This document shows, piece by piece, positions 46,643 to 57,666 of a stretch of DNA of 64,000 nt (position 1 is the stretch's first letter; every line of letters starts with the position of its first letter). This DNA comes from Mya arenaria (Eukaryota; Mollusca; Bivalvia; Myida; Myidae): assembly GCF_026914265.1 (NCBI RefSeq), contig NC_069126.1, positions 76,201,232 through 76,265,231 on the forward strand, written 5' to 3'. The translations under genes and the position numbers were made by a program. The notes under the pieces are model-generated. The model made no database searches. It was not told the origin of the DNA and was given only the letters and a program-made list of their open reading frames with translations.

Positions 46643-48165
46643 CACAACGTAGACAATTAAAAAATGATGAGGCTACGTAAGTTTGAAAATCCATCGATTG
46701 TAGACGATGTGGACTGTAGGTTTATAACACTATTTGGTTATGTTGCCTGACGTAGATTTACATGCAAAATAGCTATTCCCCTTGTCCAGCAATTGTGAAA
46801 GAGAACTAAGACTCATTCTTGTGTTGGTGGAAGTTACCGAACATACGTCTTTCGAAGCAATTCTTGACCACATACGATAACGGACGACGGTAGTTCACCT
46901 TTGATTTACCTTTATTATATTCTGCAGTACCTCTACATATAGCTGTTTCATTTTGAACTTGTTTTCAAAAAGGAAAACTATATAGCACTTCAATATGTAG
47001 CAAAAACAAAACGTTTTAAAAACATATTATACTCTCCAGGCAATTACTATGTGTTTATTGTAACCATCTGATTAACAAGGACTCTAATTATATTTCAAAA
47101 TACTATATTATGACTGAACAGTTTTCTCCAAAATGTAGTTCTATCGATACTATCGAACGCTTTTCTGTGGTCAATAAAATCACAGTACAACCTGTTGTGG
47201 TTTGAAAAATAAATATTAAACATATTCATTGAGAAAATATGATCGACAGTAACTTTTACGAAAACCTGCCTATTCTTCTGCCAAAAGACCGATTTCTTCT
47301 ACTTGCATCATGCCTACTGTATTCCGAATGTAAAAGTAGTGTTAAAAGTGGTGCATCCACAAATGGCAATGTGCAATGTGAATTGAAATTACGGATTATT
47401 ATTTTATAACATGCATAAAACTCAATCAAAATAATTCATATTTATGTCCTCCGAAAAACGTATTTGGCAACACGTCGGCGTGGAATCATTTTAGGCAATC
47501 GGACTTTTCTATACAGATCTTGAGCGTAAAAAGCCAACATCCATGCATTGCACAAGATTGAGAGAATATTTTAGCGGGATCGTGACGCCTTAAGTATATA
47601 AAACTATCGTTTTTGTTGACTTTAACTAAAGAAGTATAATTCCGTCCACCGGGTTGCCTATCAATAAAACATACTTAGATATTCCATTTTCATGCCTTCA
47701 CGAAGAGTTACTATCTGAAATTAACCTTAACCGATCGTACAATGTATATAGAGTTGCTCGTTGCACTATTGCTCATTATGGAACTATGCCGTGACGGGAT
47801 ATAGTTTATTTTTAACCAGGTTTCTTGTACCGGTGGAACCGTTGCAGCATGTGCGGTTGACGTACGTTCCTACCATTGTAAACTATCTTTGATTGTATTG
47901 TATTTTAAGCTCAATGCACCTTGAAAATGGCTTGATTAATTGAAATTTGATAGAAATTGCCCAAGATACAAAGAAGAAAAAAAAACATTTTTTAAAGTGT
48001 GTATAGTCTATAATGCTAAAACCCAGCTATTATAACTCGCAAACTCCAAACGTTACTTCCCTTACAGTACAGTAATCATTATCACCATGCAAATGATACA
48101 ATAATTAAAACGATCCAAAGAGAGAGAAGGTAAAACATTTCAAAAAAAGATTAATTAGCTGAAAT
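46643..48165. other. Intergenic, nothing recognised
   Basis: No exon, RNA gene, inverted end pair or array was seen in this stretch. Confidence 0.4.
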
Positions 48166-48169
48166 CCGC

Positions 48170-49440
48170 GAAGACCACATCGTAGGACGATTGCATCATT
48201 CAGAGATATAGTCAACTAATCCGGGAAGATCACAGCGAAGGAGATTGCTTTTTTTCGCTCATGATGGAAGAAATCTTTTCTACTTATCCGGGAATATCAC
48301 AGTGTAGGTGATTTTTATACTCGCTCATAGTGGAAGAGATCTTTTCTACTTGTCCGGGAAGATCACATGTGCAGTGTAGGAGATTGCTATACTCGCTCAT
48401 AGTGGAAGAGATCTATTCTACTTGTCCGGGAAGATCACGATGTAGGAGATTGCTATACTCGCTCATGGTGGAAGAGATCTATTCTACTTATCCGGGAAGA
48501 TCACGATGTAGGAGATTGCTATACTCGCTCATGGTGGCACAGATCTATTCTACTTGTCCGGGAAGATCACGATGTAGGAGATTGCTATACTCGCTCATGG
48601 TGGAAGAGATCTATTCCACTTGTCCGGGAAGATCACGATGTAGGAGATTGCTATACTCGCTCATGGTGGAAGAGATCTATTCTACTTGTCCGGGAAGATC
48701 ACGATGTAGGAGATTGCTATACTCGCTCATGGTGGAAGAGATCTATTCTACTTATCCGGGAAGATCACGATGTAGGAGATTGCTATACTCGCTCATGGTG
48801 GAAGAGATCTATTCTACTTATCCGGGAAGATCACTGCGTAGGAATTGCTATACTCGCTCATGGTGGCACAGATCTATTCTACTTGTCCGGGAAGATCACT
48901 GCGTAGGAGATTGCGATCATGGTGGAAGAGATCTATTCTACTTGTCCGGGAAGATCACAATGTAGGAGATTGCTATACTCGCTCATGGTGGAAGAGATTT
49001 ATTCTACTTGTCCGGGAAGATCACGATGTAGGAGTTTGCTATACTCGCTCATGGTGGAAGAGATCTATATTCTACTTGTCCGGGAAGATCACGATGTAGG
49101 AGATTGCTATACTCGCTCATGGTGGAAGAAATTTATTCTACTTGTCCGGGAAGATCACGATGTAGAAGATTGCTATACTCGCTCATGGTGGAAGAGATCT
49201 ATTCTTCTTGTCCGGGAAGATCACGATGTAGGAGATTGCTATACTCGCTCATGGTTGAAGAGATCTATTCTTCTTGTCCGGGAAGATCACGATGTAGGAG
49301 TTTGCTATACTCGCTCATGGTGGAGGAGATCTATTCTACTTGTCCGGTTCTACTTGTCCGGGAAGATCACTGCGTAGGAGATTGCGATCATGGTGGCAGA
49401 GATCTATTCTACTTCAGGGGAAATCAGTGTGTAGGTTTTA
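48170..49440. repeat. 66-bp minisatellite, ~19 copies
   Basis: The unit GAAGAGATCTATTCTACTTG, TCCGGGAAGATCACGATGTA, GGAGATTGCTATACTCGCTC, ATGGTG is repeated with few changes; the first and last units are diverged or short. With a period of 22 codons all three plus frames stay open over long stretches (for example MVEEIYSTCPGRSRCRRLLYSL repeats). No splice signals, signal peptide or partner exons support translation. Confidence 0.93.
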
Positions 49441-49689
49441 AGGTTTAAAAGTTGATTAAAACTCACATTAATTATAAGCATAAGAGATGTAAAAAAAAGA
49501 ATCAGCAAATATCAAACATGGAACGAATGACAAAATTAACTAAGTACTCAAAGGCAAAAACAAAACATCAAATACTGGTAATATGTTTATACTTCTATTT
49601 ACTATTAAAGGATCTCGCTCGTGGTTTATAAAATGCTCCTTTTTATTACCAAATAAAGTCAGGAGTGTTAAAACTAAGATACTGTTACG

Positions 49690-50058
49690 CTCCCGGCCGC
49701 TATGCTGGGTATGGGCTGAGCATTTATTGGTGGCAGCGGTGAGATAATGACAACTGCCGGAACGGAGTTGCCTTACCCATAAGATTCCCAGACCAAGACT
49801 CGGGACGAGTCTTCTCGGAGGGGAAAGTAATGTAACGGTCCGACCGCTTTAGGCGGATGTTCGTTCATAATAATATTCCGTATAAAACGGAAGTACGTTC
49901 GAAGTACGTATGTTAACTTGGTAATATGCAAATTAGCAAAGCCCGGGATCTGTACGAATAGAGAAGTTAGTGTATATAAAGACCAGTGGACCCCTACAGG
50001 GTCGAGCATGCTTTTCCCTGAAGGGATCTGTTGGCGTTTCATTGGCTCGCACGTTACA
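49690..50058 (+). mobile_element. LTR-retrotransposon remnant: PBS-PPT-LTR
   Basis: ATTGGTGGCAGCGGTGAGA at about 49728 resembles the primer-binding region after a 5' LTR of Metaviridae-type elements. A purine tract GGAGGGGAAAG (49817-49827) then lies just before a 228-bp block, 49831-50058, that opens TGTAACGG, closes CGTTACA and holds a TATATAAA box (49972-49980). So the internal genes are deleted and a 3' LTR remains. The corresponding 5' LTR is not clear. No coding region. Confidence 0.5.
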
Positions 50059-50224
50059 ATACTGACAGCTGGAACCCCGTTACTTACGGCTTTTAGCAAT
50101 TTCGTTTTTGCGTGATTGATTGATTGACATTATCACGTGATGTTTACAGTGCATTGTTATAGGGTCAAAATATCAATCTGTGCTATGAAAGTCCTTCATA
50201 CGTAGTGGGTAAAGGCATCGTTTT

Positions 50225-50400
50225 AGTAGTAGTAGTAGTATTAGTAGTAGTAGTGGTAGTGGTAGCGGTAGCGGTAGCGGTAGCGGCAGCGGCAGTGGTA
50301 GATGTAGTAGTAGTAGTAGTAGTAGTAGTGGCAGTGGCAGTCGTAGAAGTGGTAGTGGGAACAGTTGTAGTAGCAATTTGAGTAACTGAAGAATTAGAAG
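50225..50400. repeat. (TAG/GCGGTA)n microsatellite
   Basis: Degenerate TAG/TGG/CGG triplet repeats. The leucine/proline-rich minus-strand ORF over it is an artefact of the repeat. Confidence 0.93.
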
Positions 50401-50538
50401 TGGTTCTTCAAATACACATTTCTGATACATTGCTAGAGCTTTTATCACCTTCAACTTAGATATGAAATATGGAATTTATTTGTATATTGACACTTTCCAA
50501 ATACAACTACATAATTAAAATACACATTCACATAATAT

Positions 50539-52891
50539 CAGGGGCGTAGCTTCCTATAGGCCGTGTAGGCCGCGGCCTACACAATTTTCAGAAAAATCGA
50601 AAAAAATAAAAATGCCTAATCTGCAATTAAAACTGAAGGCATAGGGGGTTAGGTGCTAAAATATGAAATTACGACAAATTAATATATCGGAAACAGGGTA
50701 TTTCAAATCTATCGTTTCCCTTTAATAATTGCATATTCACACGACATTAATGTTCCGTATATAATTTATCGAAATTTGCATACCAGTTGTCTGCGGTTTG
50801 ATGCCGTACATTACATAAAACATTTCCAATCGGCTTGGTAAAAGTTTGCGGGCGCTTTATTATTTAAAATGGTAAACAGTCTGCTGCTAATATGGCCGAA
50901 CATAGTCCTATTTATCCTGATTTCGGATGTCTTACATTTACTTCAATAGAAACCAAACAACAACTGCTAAAACAAACTTTGCAGTAATGCCTCCGTACTC
51001 AATTTCCATCCCGGTTAGATATGTTTATATTCAAAATAATACATTCACATGTATAACAAACATCAATTTTGACTGATAAACCTTTAACTACATACTAAAT
51101 AATGCATTTATGGAAAATATTTATTACTGATAACAAGTTTGTAACCCTATATTTAATAACAGTAAGTGTAAGAGTGCATCTTTAAAACTATGTAAGATTT
51201 CATGTTCCTGGCGATCATTGAGTGCACTTCTATCAAAGGGGTTGCACTATGCGCAAATATAATAGATTTTTGCAGGAAGTCAAGCTTTATATATTGAAGA
51301 TCAGAGTTCAGTGTTACGACAGTGCCGCCAACATGTCTGGAAAATATCGTTGGCTCAAGGCTCTCGTGCGTGAACGTTCGCCGCGCGAAAATTATGTCCA
51401 TTGCAAGTCGCACTGCTTGAGTCTAGCGTTGGTCCATAGTTCGAACAATCCCTGTATCCGAACTATGATGGCAACAGTTCAGGACATTGGATTCGTGTTC
51501 AATCATTCAGCAAAACGTCTAGCAGCGTTCCATGACCAGCTTTCTAGTGACGTCGCAACAAAAGAGGAAATGAACCGGCGCACTAAGCTTCGTTCGTTAT
51601 GTGGGACACGGTGAACCAGTCGTGCGGACGCACTAGAAACGTTCCAAAATGCGTTCCCCGTAGTGATCCGCGCACTTGAAACTCTTAATGAAGACGGACA
51701 CGAGAAGGCCGACCAGTATTTGGCCGCTGTACTGCGTTTTGAATTCATAATCTCACTTGTAGTGGCGCAACACATATTGGATGAAGCTGACAAATCTACT
51801 TCAGAAGGAAGACAATGATCTATTACATGCTATTGAAGAAACACACGTCATTGTCAAATTGTGCAATGACGGGAGTGCTGATCCTGATGTGTGGAATGGA
51901 CTGTATATGACGCAACGGATATAAGCTCAGGCTTCGACATTCAACCATCAATGCCACGAATAGTTGGTCGACAACAAAACAGAGCAAATTCTAAGGTGCA
52001 AACAGGATCTGACTACTTCAGAATAACCTTGTACAATGTCTTCATTGATCATTTAGTACTAGACAGCCGTTTCCTGAGAAATGAAGACAGATACAGTGCA
52101 CAACATTTGTTGCCTTCAAAACTGGACATTCTGCAGAACGACATGTTGCCATCAACTGATGCTGCTTTTGCCCCTGATTTTCACATCTGACACAATTAAA
52201 ACAGAAATTGCACGAAGGAAGGTCAGATCTAGCATCGCAGCCGTAAGTCCATCCAGACTACAAGAGACCCTCAAGCAGATCGACAAGGACCTGTATCCTA
52301 GCATATCTTCAATATTCGAGGTTCTTCTTACCATGCCAACTACATCAGCCTCTTGTGAAAAGTTGTTTAGTGGAATGAAACGAATAAAAAACTTCCTGCG
52401 AACGTCAATGAAAAGCGACAGGTTGTCATCCTTGGCCCAAATTCACAGCCACAAGAGCATGATCATAGATGTTGACCGCGTCATCAATGTGTTTGCGTCG
52501 CAAAATTGCCGGAATCGAGATTTTATAATGATCCCTGAAAATCAAGTGTGCTGTAGAAAGCGACATAATGTACATGGCATTGTTTGTGCAAGTACACATA
52601 TGTTTAGCTTTGGTTTTGACATCAACATGCTTTGATATTGAGTGGAATGTAATTAATCAATTTTTCAATGTTTTATTTCTATGAACTGTCTTGTTCAGCT
52701 AAAATACATACAAATTTAATTTAAGGTAAAACATATTGATATTGTTGCTGTCATTAATGTTTTTATAAAAACGAACTATACGTCAAAACGCACCCACGAC
52801 CACCTAGCTAAAACGAAATCCCGGGGCTGCATGCCCTCGTACCCCCCTAGAAAGTGGCCTACACATATATTTTCGTCAAGCTACGCCCCTG
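50539..52891 (+). mobile_element. hAT-superfamily DNA transposon, second decayed copy
   Basis: Starts CAGGGGCGTAGCTTCC and ends GTCAAGCTACGCCCCTG; AATAT stands on both sides (50534-50538 and 52892-52896), an exact 5-bp duplication. TIR and protein type relate it to the element at 2060-5952, but the two sequences have diverged widely, so they are different families of one lineage. A family-B MITE fragment replaces part of the interior at 51028-51181. Confidence 0.9.
50892..52545 (+). pseudogene. hAT transposase, broken
   Basis: A start-like block at about 50892 (MAEHSPIYPDFG...) has an early stop and corresponds to the N-terminal exon of the other copy. The zinc-finger part is lost. The frame from about 51300 has YDSAANMSG, HCKSHCLSLALVHSS and TMMATVQDIGFVFNHSAKRL, then reads CGTR-stop where the relative has CETRW (stop at 51612-51614). 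The C-terminal dimerisation domain is at about 52200-52545 (LTMPTTSASCEKLFSGMKR). The order matches hAT transposases. Confidence 0.85.
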
Positions 52892-53085
52892 AATATGATA
52901 TAATAAGAACTACAATGCTGCAACATAATACACTGCCAACATTTGGCATTTGCATTTACACAGAGATGAGATGTTTTTTGTACAAATGACATTAAAACAG
53001 TCTCTAACATCAAACAAACGAATTAAATCACTGATACCCCGAAAGCATCCTTAAAATGGTATTTTTGCTATTAAACTGTTCCTGG

Positions 53086-53813
53086 TCATTTATTTGACGG
53101 CATCATAAACACGAACTCTGAAAAGAAAACATTTACCTTGTTTTGTTAATGGTTATACAGTGTAGGAGTCATATTGAAACATATGCAAAGAAATCAAAAA
53201 CATCTATCCGATACTAAATTCTATAAACCTATAAAACACCGGCCCGAAAGTGAGTCCATGCAGTTTTCAAAGCAACAGGCAAAAGCACAATGAACATTAC
53301 CAATAATTTGAACAATATGGACATATTAGTGTAATATTATCCCAGTAACCTTCATGTTTCATACCATTATATAATCCCTTCTCTATGTTAAAAAAGGGAA
53401 TGTATTGATCCCTGTCCACGTGCAGTTCATACAGCAACATGAGCAATGGATCATATACATTACGCATAACTTGAACAATATGGACGTATGAGTGTTATAT
53501 TAGCTCAGCGCCAATATGCTGCATATCATAGAAAACTCAGTCCCAATTAAAAAGACATTTCTTTTCCAAAAGCTTGTAAATGTGTTGAACAATTCTTTTG
53601 GTCAACCATGAATTGAAAAGCAAGTTTAAAAAAAAAAAAAAAAAAAATACATAAGTTCCGCCTACCTTCATAGTTGACCTGTCCATCACCGTCCATGTCC
53701 GCCTCTTTAACCATCTCGTCTACCTCCTCGTCCGTGAGCTTCTCTCCGAGATTTGCCATCACTTTACCTAGCTCTGCCGCTGATATGTAGCCATTGCCGT
53801 CCTTGTCGAATAC
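53086..53813 (-). CDS. Calmodulin-like protein, last two exons (EF-hands 3-4)
   Basis: Exon 53666-53813 encodes [20 protein letters not shown], then [20 protein letters not shown] and [11 protein letters not shown]-hand loop 3 ([12 protein letters not shown]) and loop 4 ([12 protein letters not shown]), each with the usual calcium ligands. After a good donor, exon 53086-53117 adds [10 protein letters not shown] and TGA, matching the calmodulin C terminus EFVQMMTAK. The phase-1 junction in the NYEE codon pair is where calmodulin genes carry an intron. Differences from canonical calmodulin ([19 protein letters not shown]) suggest a calmodulin-like paralogue. The upstream exons (EF-hands 1-2) were not found to the right and may lie outside the window, possibly separated by the CXC element. 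Confidence 0.88.
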
Positions 53814-54397
53814 CTTAATACGAAATTGTGGTAAAAAGTTCTTAAATATATGTTGGTAATGTTCTCGTAGGTTGAGGTAATGTTCTTGTTGGTTTAGATA
53901 ATGTTCTCTTAGTTTAAGATTACTGGTAGGTTTAGATAATTTTCTCCCATCTCAGATAAGTAGATCCATTAATTTAACCATGCTAGAAATTCTTATCTTG
54001 CCCACGGGCGAAGATAAAATGCCCGTATGGAACTTCTTTTAATGGTCACCACATTGTAATTACCTCCCTTGTTGAAGACTGTCGTCTGTAGCGCATCATT
54101 GAAACCTTGTATTGTGGCAATATTTAGAACGCTAGTTAATTATTTCTCGCTTCAAATGTCACCAGAAAACAGTTTTCACGCACCTTTCAAGAATTAATGT
54201 TTCACTCTTCTTAGAACTATTTAAAGAGCGGTCAGACCATTTACATACTCTGAATCACTGCGCGAATATCCATGACAACCACGAATTATCGCATATCCGT
54301 ACGCAATTATTTTCACTAAGCACAAAAGAGTTCCAGCAAAAAATACATTTTTACTTAATTTTGTTTAACTGAGGTGAGAGAAAAAGCATCTACGATA

Positions 54398-54522
54398 GCC
54401 GCTCGTGTAAGATAGGTTCATCCCGACCCTCGCGCAGGGTGTTTTGCGGAAACTCGGTAAACCTCGTTTCAGCAAAACACCCTACGCTCGGGTCGGAATG
54501 AACCTATCTTACACTCTCGGCC
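54398..54522. repeat. Foldback with ~50-bp arms
   Basis: Left arm about 54398-54448 (GCTCGTGTAAGATAGGTTC...) and right arm about 54471-54522 are inverted with several mismatches, separated by about 22 nt. Non-coding. Confidence 0.85.
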
Positions 54523-55629
54523 ATGGAAGATACTTATAATCTCGTTTAGGTTTAGATAACTCGTTGGTTTAAATAATGTTCTTGTAGGCTAAGATAATGT
54601 TCTCGTAGGTTCAGATAATGTTCGCGTAGGTTTAGATAATGTCCTCGTCGATTAAGATAATGTTCTCGTAGGCTTTCGGTGTTTCTGTTACTGTAATGAC
54701 AGTGCCAAATGAAAGGTAAGATGATGCATGTCGGCATTGCGGTCCAAGGATAGAGCAAATTTTGTGTACTTTTAACACCTGAACACTGGTTTCCGTATGA
54801 ATGTTGAGAATATTTTCCGACGAACGCAACATCTTCATACCATCGTGTATAAGTTATTAGAATTGATCGCATTTTTTCTTGCGTTTCCGCTATATGAACG
54901 CAGTAGGGCACGTCGGCAAAGTCAACGATGCGCGCTAAACGCGACCAATACTTATATTTACATTTTTGATATTTATGCAATACGATTAGAAATTAGCAGT
55001 AACTTTTGCAATTGAGATTCTTTAGCTGATTTTTAATATCATTGCTTAAGGTGGAACGCGACTATGAATTTTTTTTTCGAGTTACTGTCTGAAAATTGGT
55101 ATACGAATAGAAGAGCATATGCCCAGTTAGGGACTGTTTTTACTTTTTCAATATTCGGAACAGTTTTGAATCTACGAGTCTTCAAAATATACCACTGACG
55201 TCAATTTTGAGACGTCTGTCATATTTTTGCGTTCCAGCTACAATAACCGATATTTTCACCAATTCTTCGTTTACAGCTATGAAATTTCAACATCAAGTGC
55301 GTCTTATGAAAACGTGCACGCACATATATTTTTCGTTCTCTTGTTTTACGTTATTTATTTAAAATTCGTCTTTAACGTCATTTTTCGCGGGAAAAACGGC
55401 GTCGTGTTTCGCTGAAAAAAGTGCGCCTTTCTTTAATTCTTGAAAAAACTGCTCGTTTAATTTTTGATTTTTTTTAAATACATGTATTCAATGTTTAATT
55501 ACAAATCGCCTGATATCAAGAAAAGGGTACCTCACCGACTTCGTTTTTGCGCAATATCAAATAATCTAACCCCTATACCTGTTTCTTTTTCAATACGTAG
55601 TGTATTTAAACGTTCAGCATGACGTTATA

Positions 55630-56338
55630 GTCGGGAGTCCATCAGAGGAAAATGTGACGAGCCATGGCATCGGAGAGTAGAATGTGGCATGCGTGCTATA
55701 TCTTAACTTTGATATGTTAGCAATCTGAAACTGCCCCATGCCACTCGAGATTTTGCCCTATATGCTCAGAATTAGGTCAAAGGTCAACTGAGTGCACTTA
55801 AAAATACATGGTAATTGAAAAAACACCATATCTTTGTCAATTTTAGGTTTACAATAACCCACATGGTATCAAAATGGAGCTTAGGATTTGGCCTTCATTT
55901 ACCACTTACTAAATTTTATATACCTTATTTGTATACTTATGAATATTAATGAGAATGTCCGAAAAAAGGTTGTTTTTTTTAAGAAAATAATAATTTATGG
56001 ACACTAGTTTGGCAATATCTTCGTTATTTATGTTATTTATATAGCCAGACTTTACCAAAATAAGGATGAGATATTCCTCTATCAGAAAACATATACTTTT
56101 TAATATTTTGATGTATCGTTTACATGCACAATTACTGCTTAAAGTGGGTGGGGTAACTTGACACCAACATCTTGAAAAATCCAAATGTTATAAAATTAAA
56201 AATTCAGATGTTGTTTTCTATTAAATATGGTTTATGTTTATAATGTGTATTAATAACCAGTATTTGTACATTGATCAATAACAATTAAATAGGTCAAAGG
56301 TCATTCAAGTGCAATAATAAGTAAATTTAAGTCATTTA
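55630..56338. repeat. Left long terminal inverted repeat of CXC element
   Basis: Reverse-complementary to 60362-61079. Contains GGTCAAAGGTCAACTGAGTG near the outer side and GGTCAAAGGTCATTCAAGTG near the inner side, so the arm itself has related words near both ends. Confidence 0.88.
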
Positions 56339-56499
56339 TTAAAGTATGCATGTATTAATGCAAAGACATACATAAAACACTAGCAGTCATAACTATTATG
56401 CTTTGCACTGTTAACCAAACTAAGTTAAAAATGTTTAGTGTGTTATTAATGATTTTTCTACACAGAAATGCCCTTATCGCCACATTTGTAATGACTGTT

Positions 56500-57600
56500 A
56501 AAATCACAGTAGAAGATGAATCGTTTGCTTAATTGTTTCGAGCAAAATCTGTATTTGCTGAAATGATTTCAATACACTTAAAACAGGTCTATGTTAACAT
56601 ATTTTTCATCAGACACTTTCCTTATCGGCAAATCTTGATTGTGTTAAAATGAACATGTTAACATTTTACAATTTTCTACGAAGGCTTTTGTAAGAATGAT
56701 CCACAAGTTAAACTCAAATGAAAACTATGAATATATTGGCATTACAAATTATTTGTTTTCTTATTTATTGAAACCATTTAAGGATATAGAGCGTTTGCTC
56801 GAGCAATCATTTATGTCCTACAATGTTTTCAATGTTATCCAATGTTGAGGCATTAATAGACGGCGCTTCTGTGTGAGAAAGCTCTATAACATATTACTGG
56901 TACAATCTTAATGCGTCTGATATGACGCGGCATAGGATTAAACATGTAGCCACTAACATTCCCTTTTTTCATCAGATACTTTCATTGTTGGTAAGTCTGA
57001 ACATAGCTCGTCGAGGAAATGTTTAGTGTTTAACCATTTACTCATCAAGCTATGCTTAGACCTATCTGTGATGAAAAACTCTAATAAAAATACTAACAGT
57101 TAGGCAACTGAAACTTCATTTCTTGTTTACTGTAATTAAATCATTTTAAGAAATGAAGCGTTTGCTCGCAACTAGCAAATGCTTCATATCATACAATGTT
57201 GTCAATACATGTAGTCTCAAATATAATGGCACTTTACAGTACTTATTTGGAAGAAATACCTATTAGATATTACTGTTAGCATATTAATGCATCTTTACTG
57301 AGATGCGGCCATTAGTTCAATACTCATCCACACTCATTATTCTTTATCAGATGATTTCCTTGTTGGTAAATCTAAACATAGCTTGCCGAGGATAGTATGA
57401 ACAGTTAATGTATTGCCCACAATCTATGTAAAGAGTATCCACTAGGAAAACTTGATAAAAATCAAGGCAAAATATAATTTCCTTGTTTAATTGCATTGCA
57501 ATCACTGTTGGAAATTGAGCATTTGCTTGTCAAGAGCAGTTGATTCATTCCCTATAATGCTGTCAATAGGCGTTGACTACAATTGCCTATGTGTAGGACA
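56500..57600. repeat. ~360-bp degenerate internal repeats of CXC element
   Basis: GCGTTTGCTCGAGCAATC-like words recur at about 56521, 56789, 57148 and 57510. Each is followed by a TACAATGTTTTCAAT-like word and then by TTTATCAGATGATTTCCTTGTTGG. About 3.5 diverged units lie between the ORF stop and the left arm. Confidence 0.65.
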
Positions 57601-57666
57601 TGTGTAAATTCAAATGCATATGCAGAGTTTTCCAACTTCTTACTTAAAGGTGCATAGTTAATAGAC

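Noticed and set aside
48330-49448. Long plus-strand ORFs
   Set aside because: Follow from the 66-bp period; no independent evidence of coding.
50173-50454. Leucine/proline-rich ORF
   Set aside because: Encoded by a TAG/CGG triplet microsatellite.
55909-56184. 91-aa ORF in the left arm of the CXC element
   Set aside because: AT-rich arm sequence with no recognisable motif; not open in the partner arm as far as I could follow.
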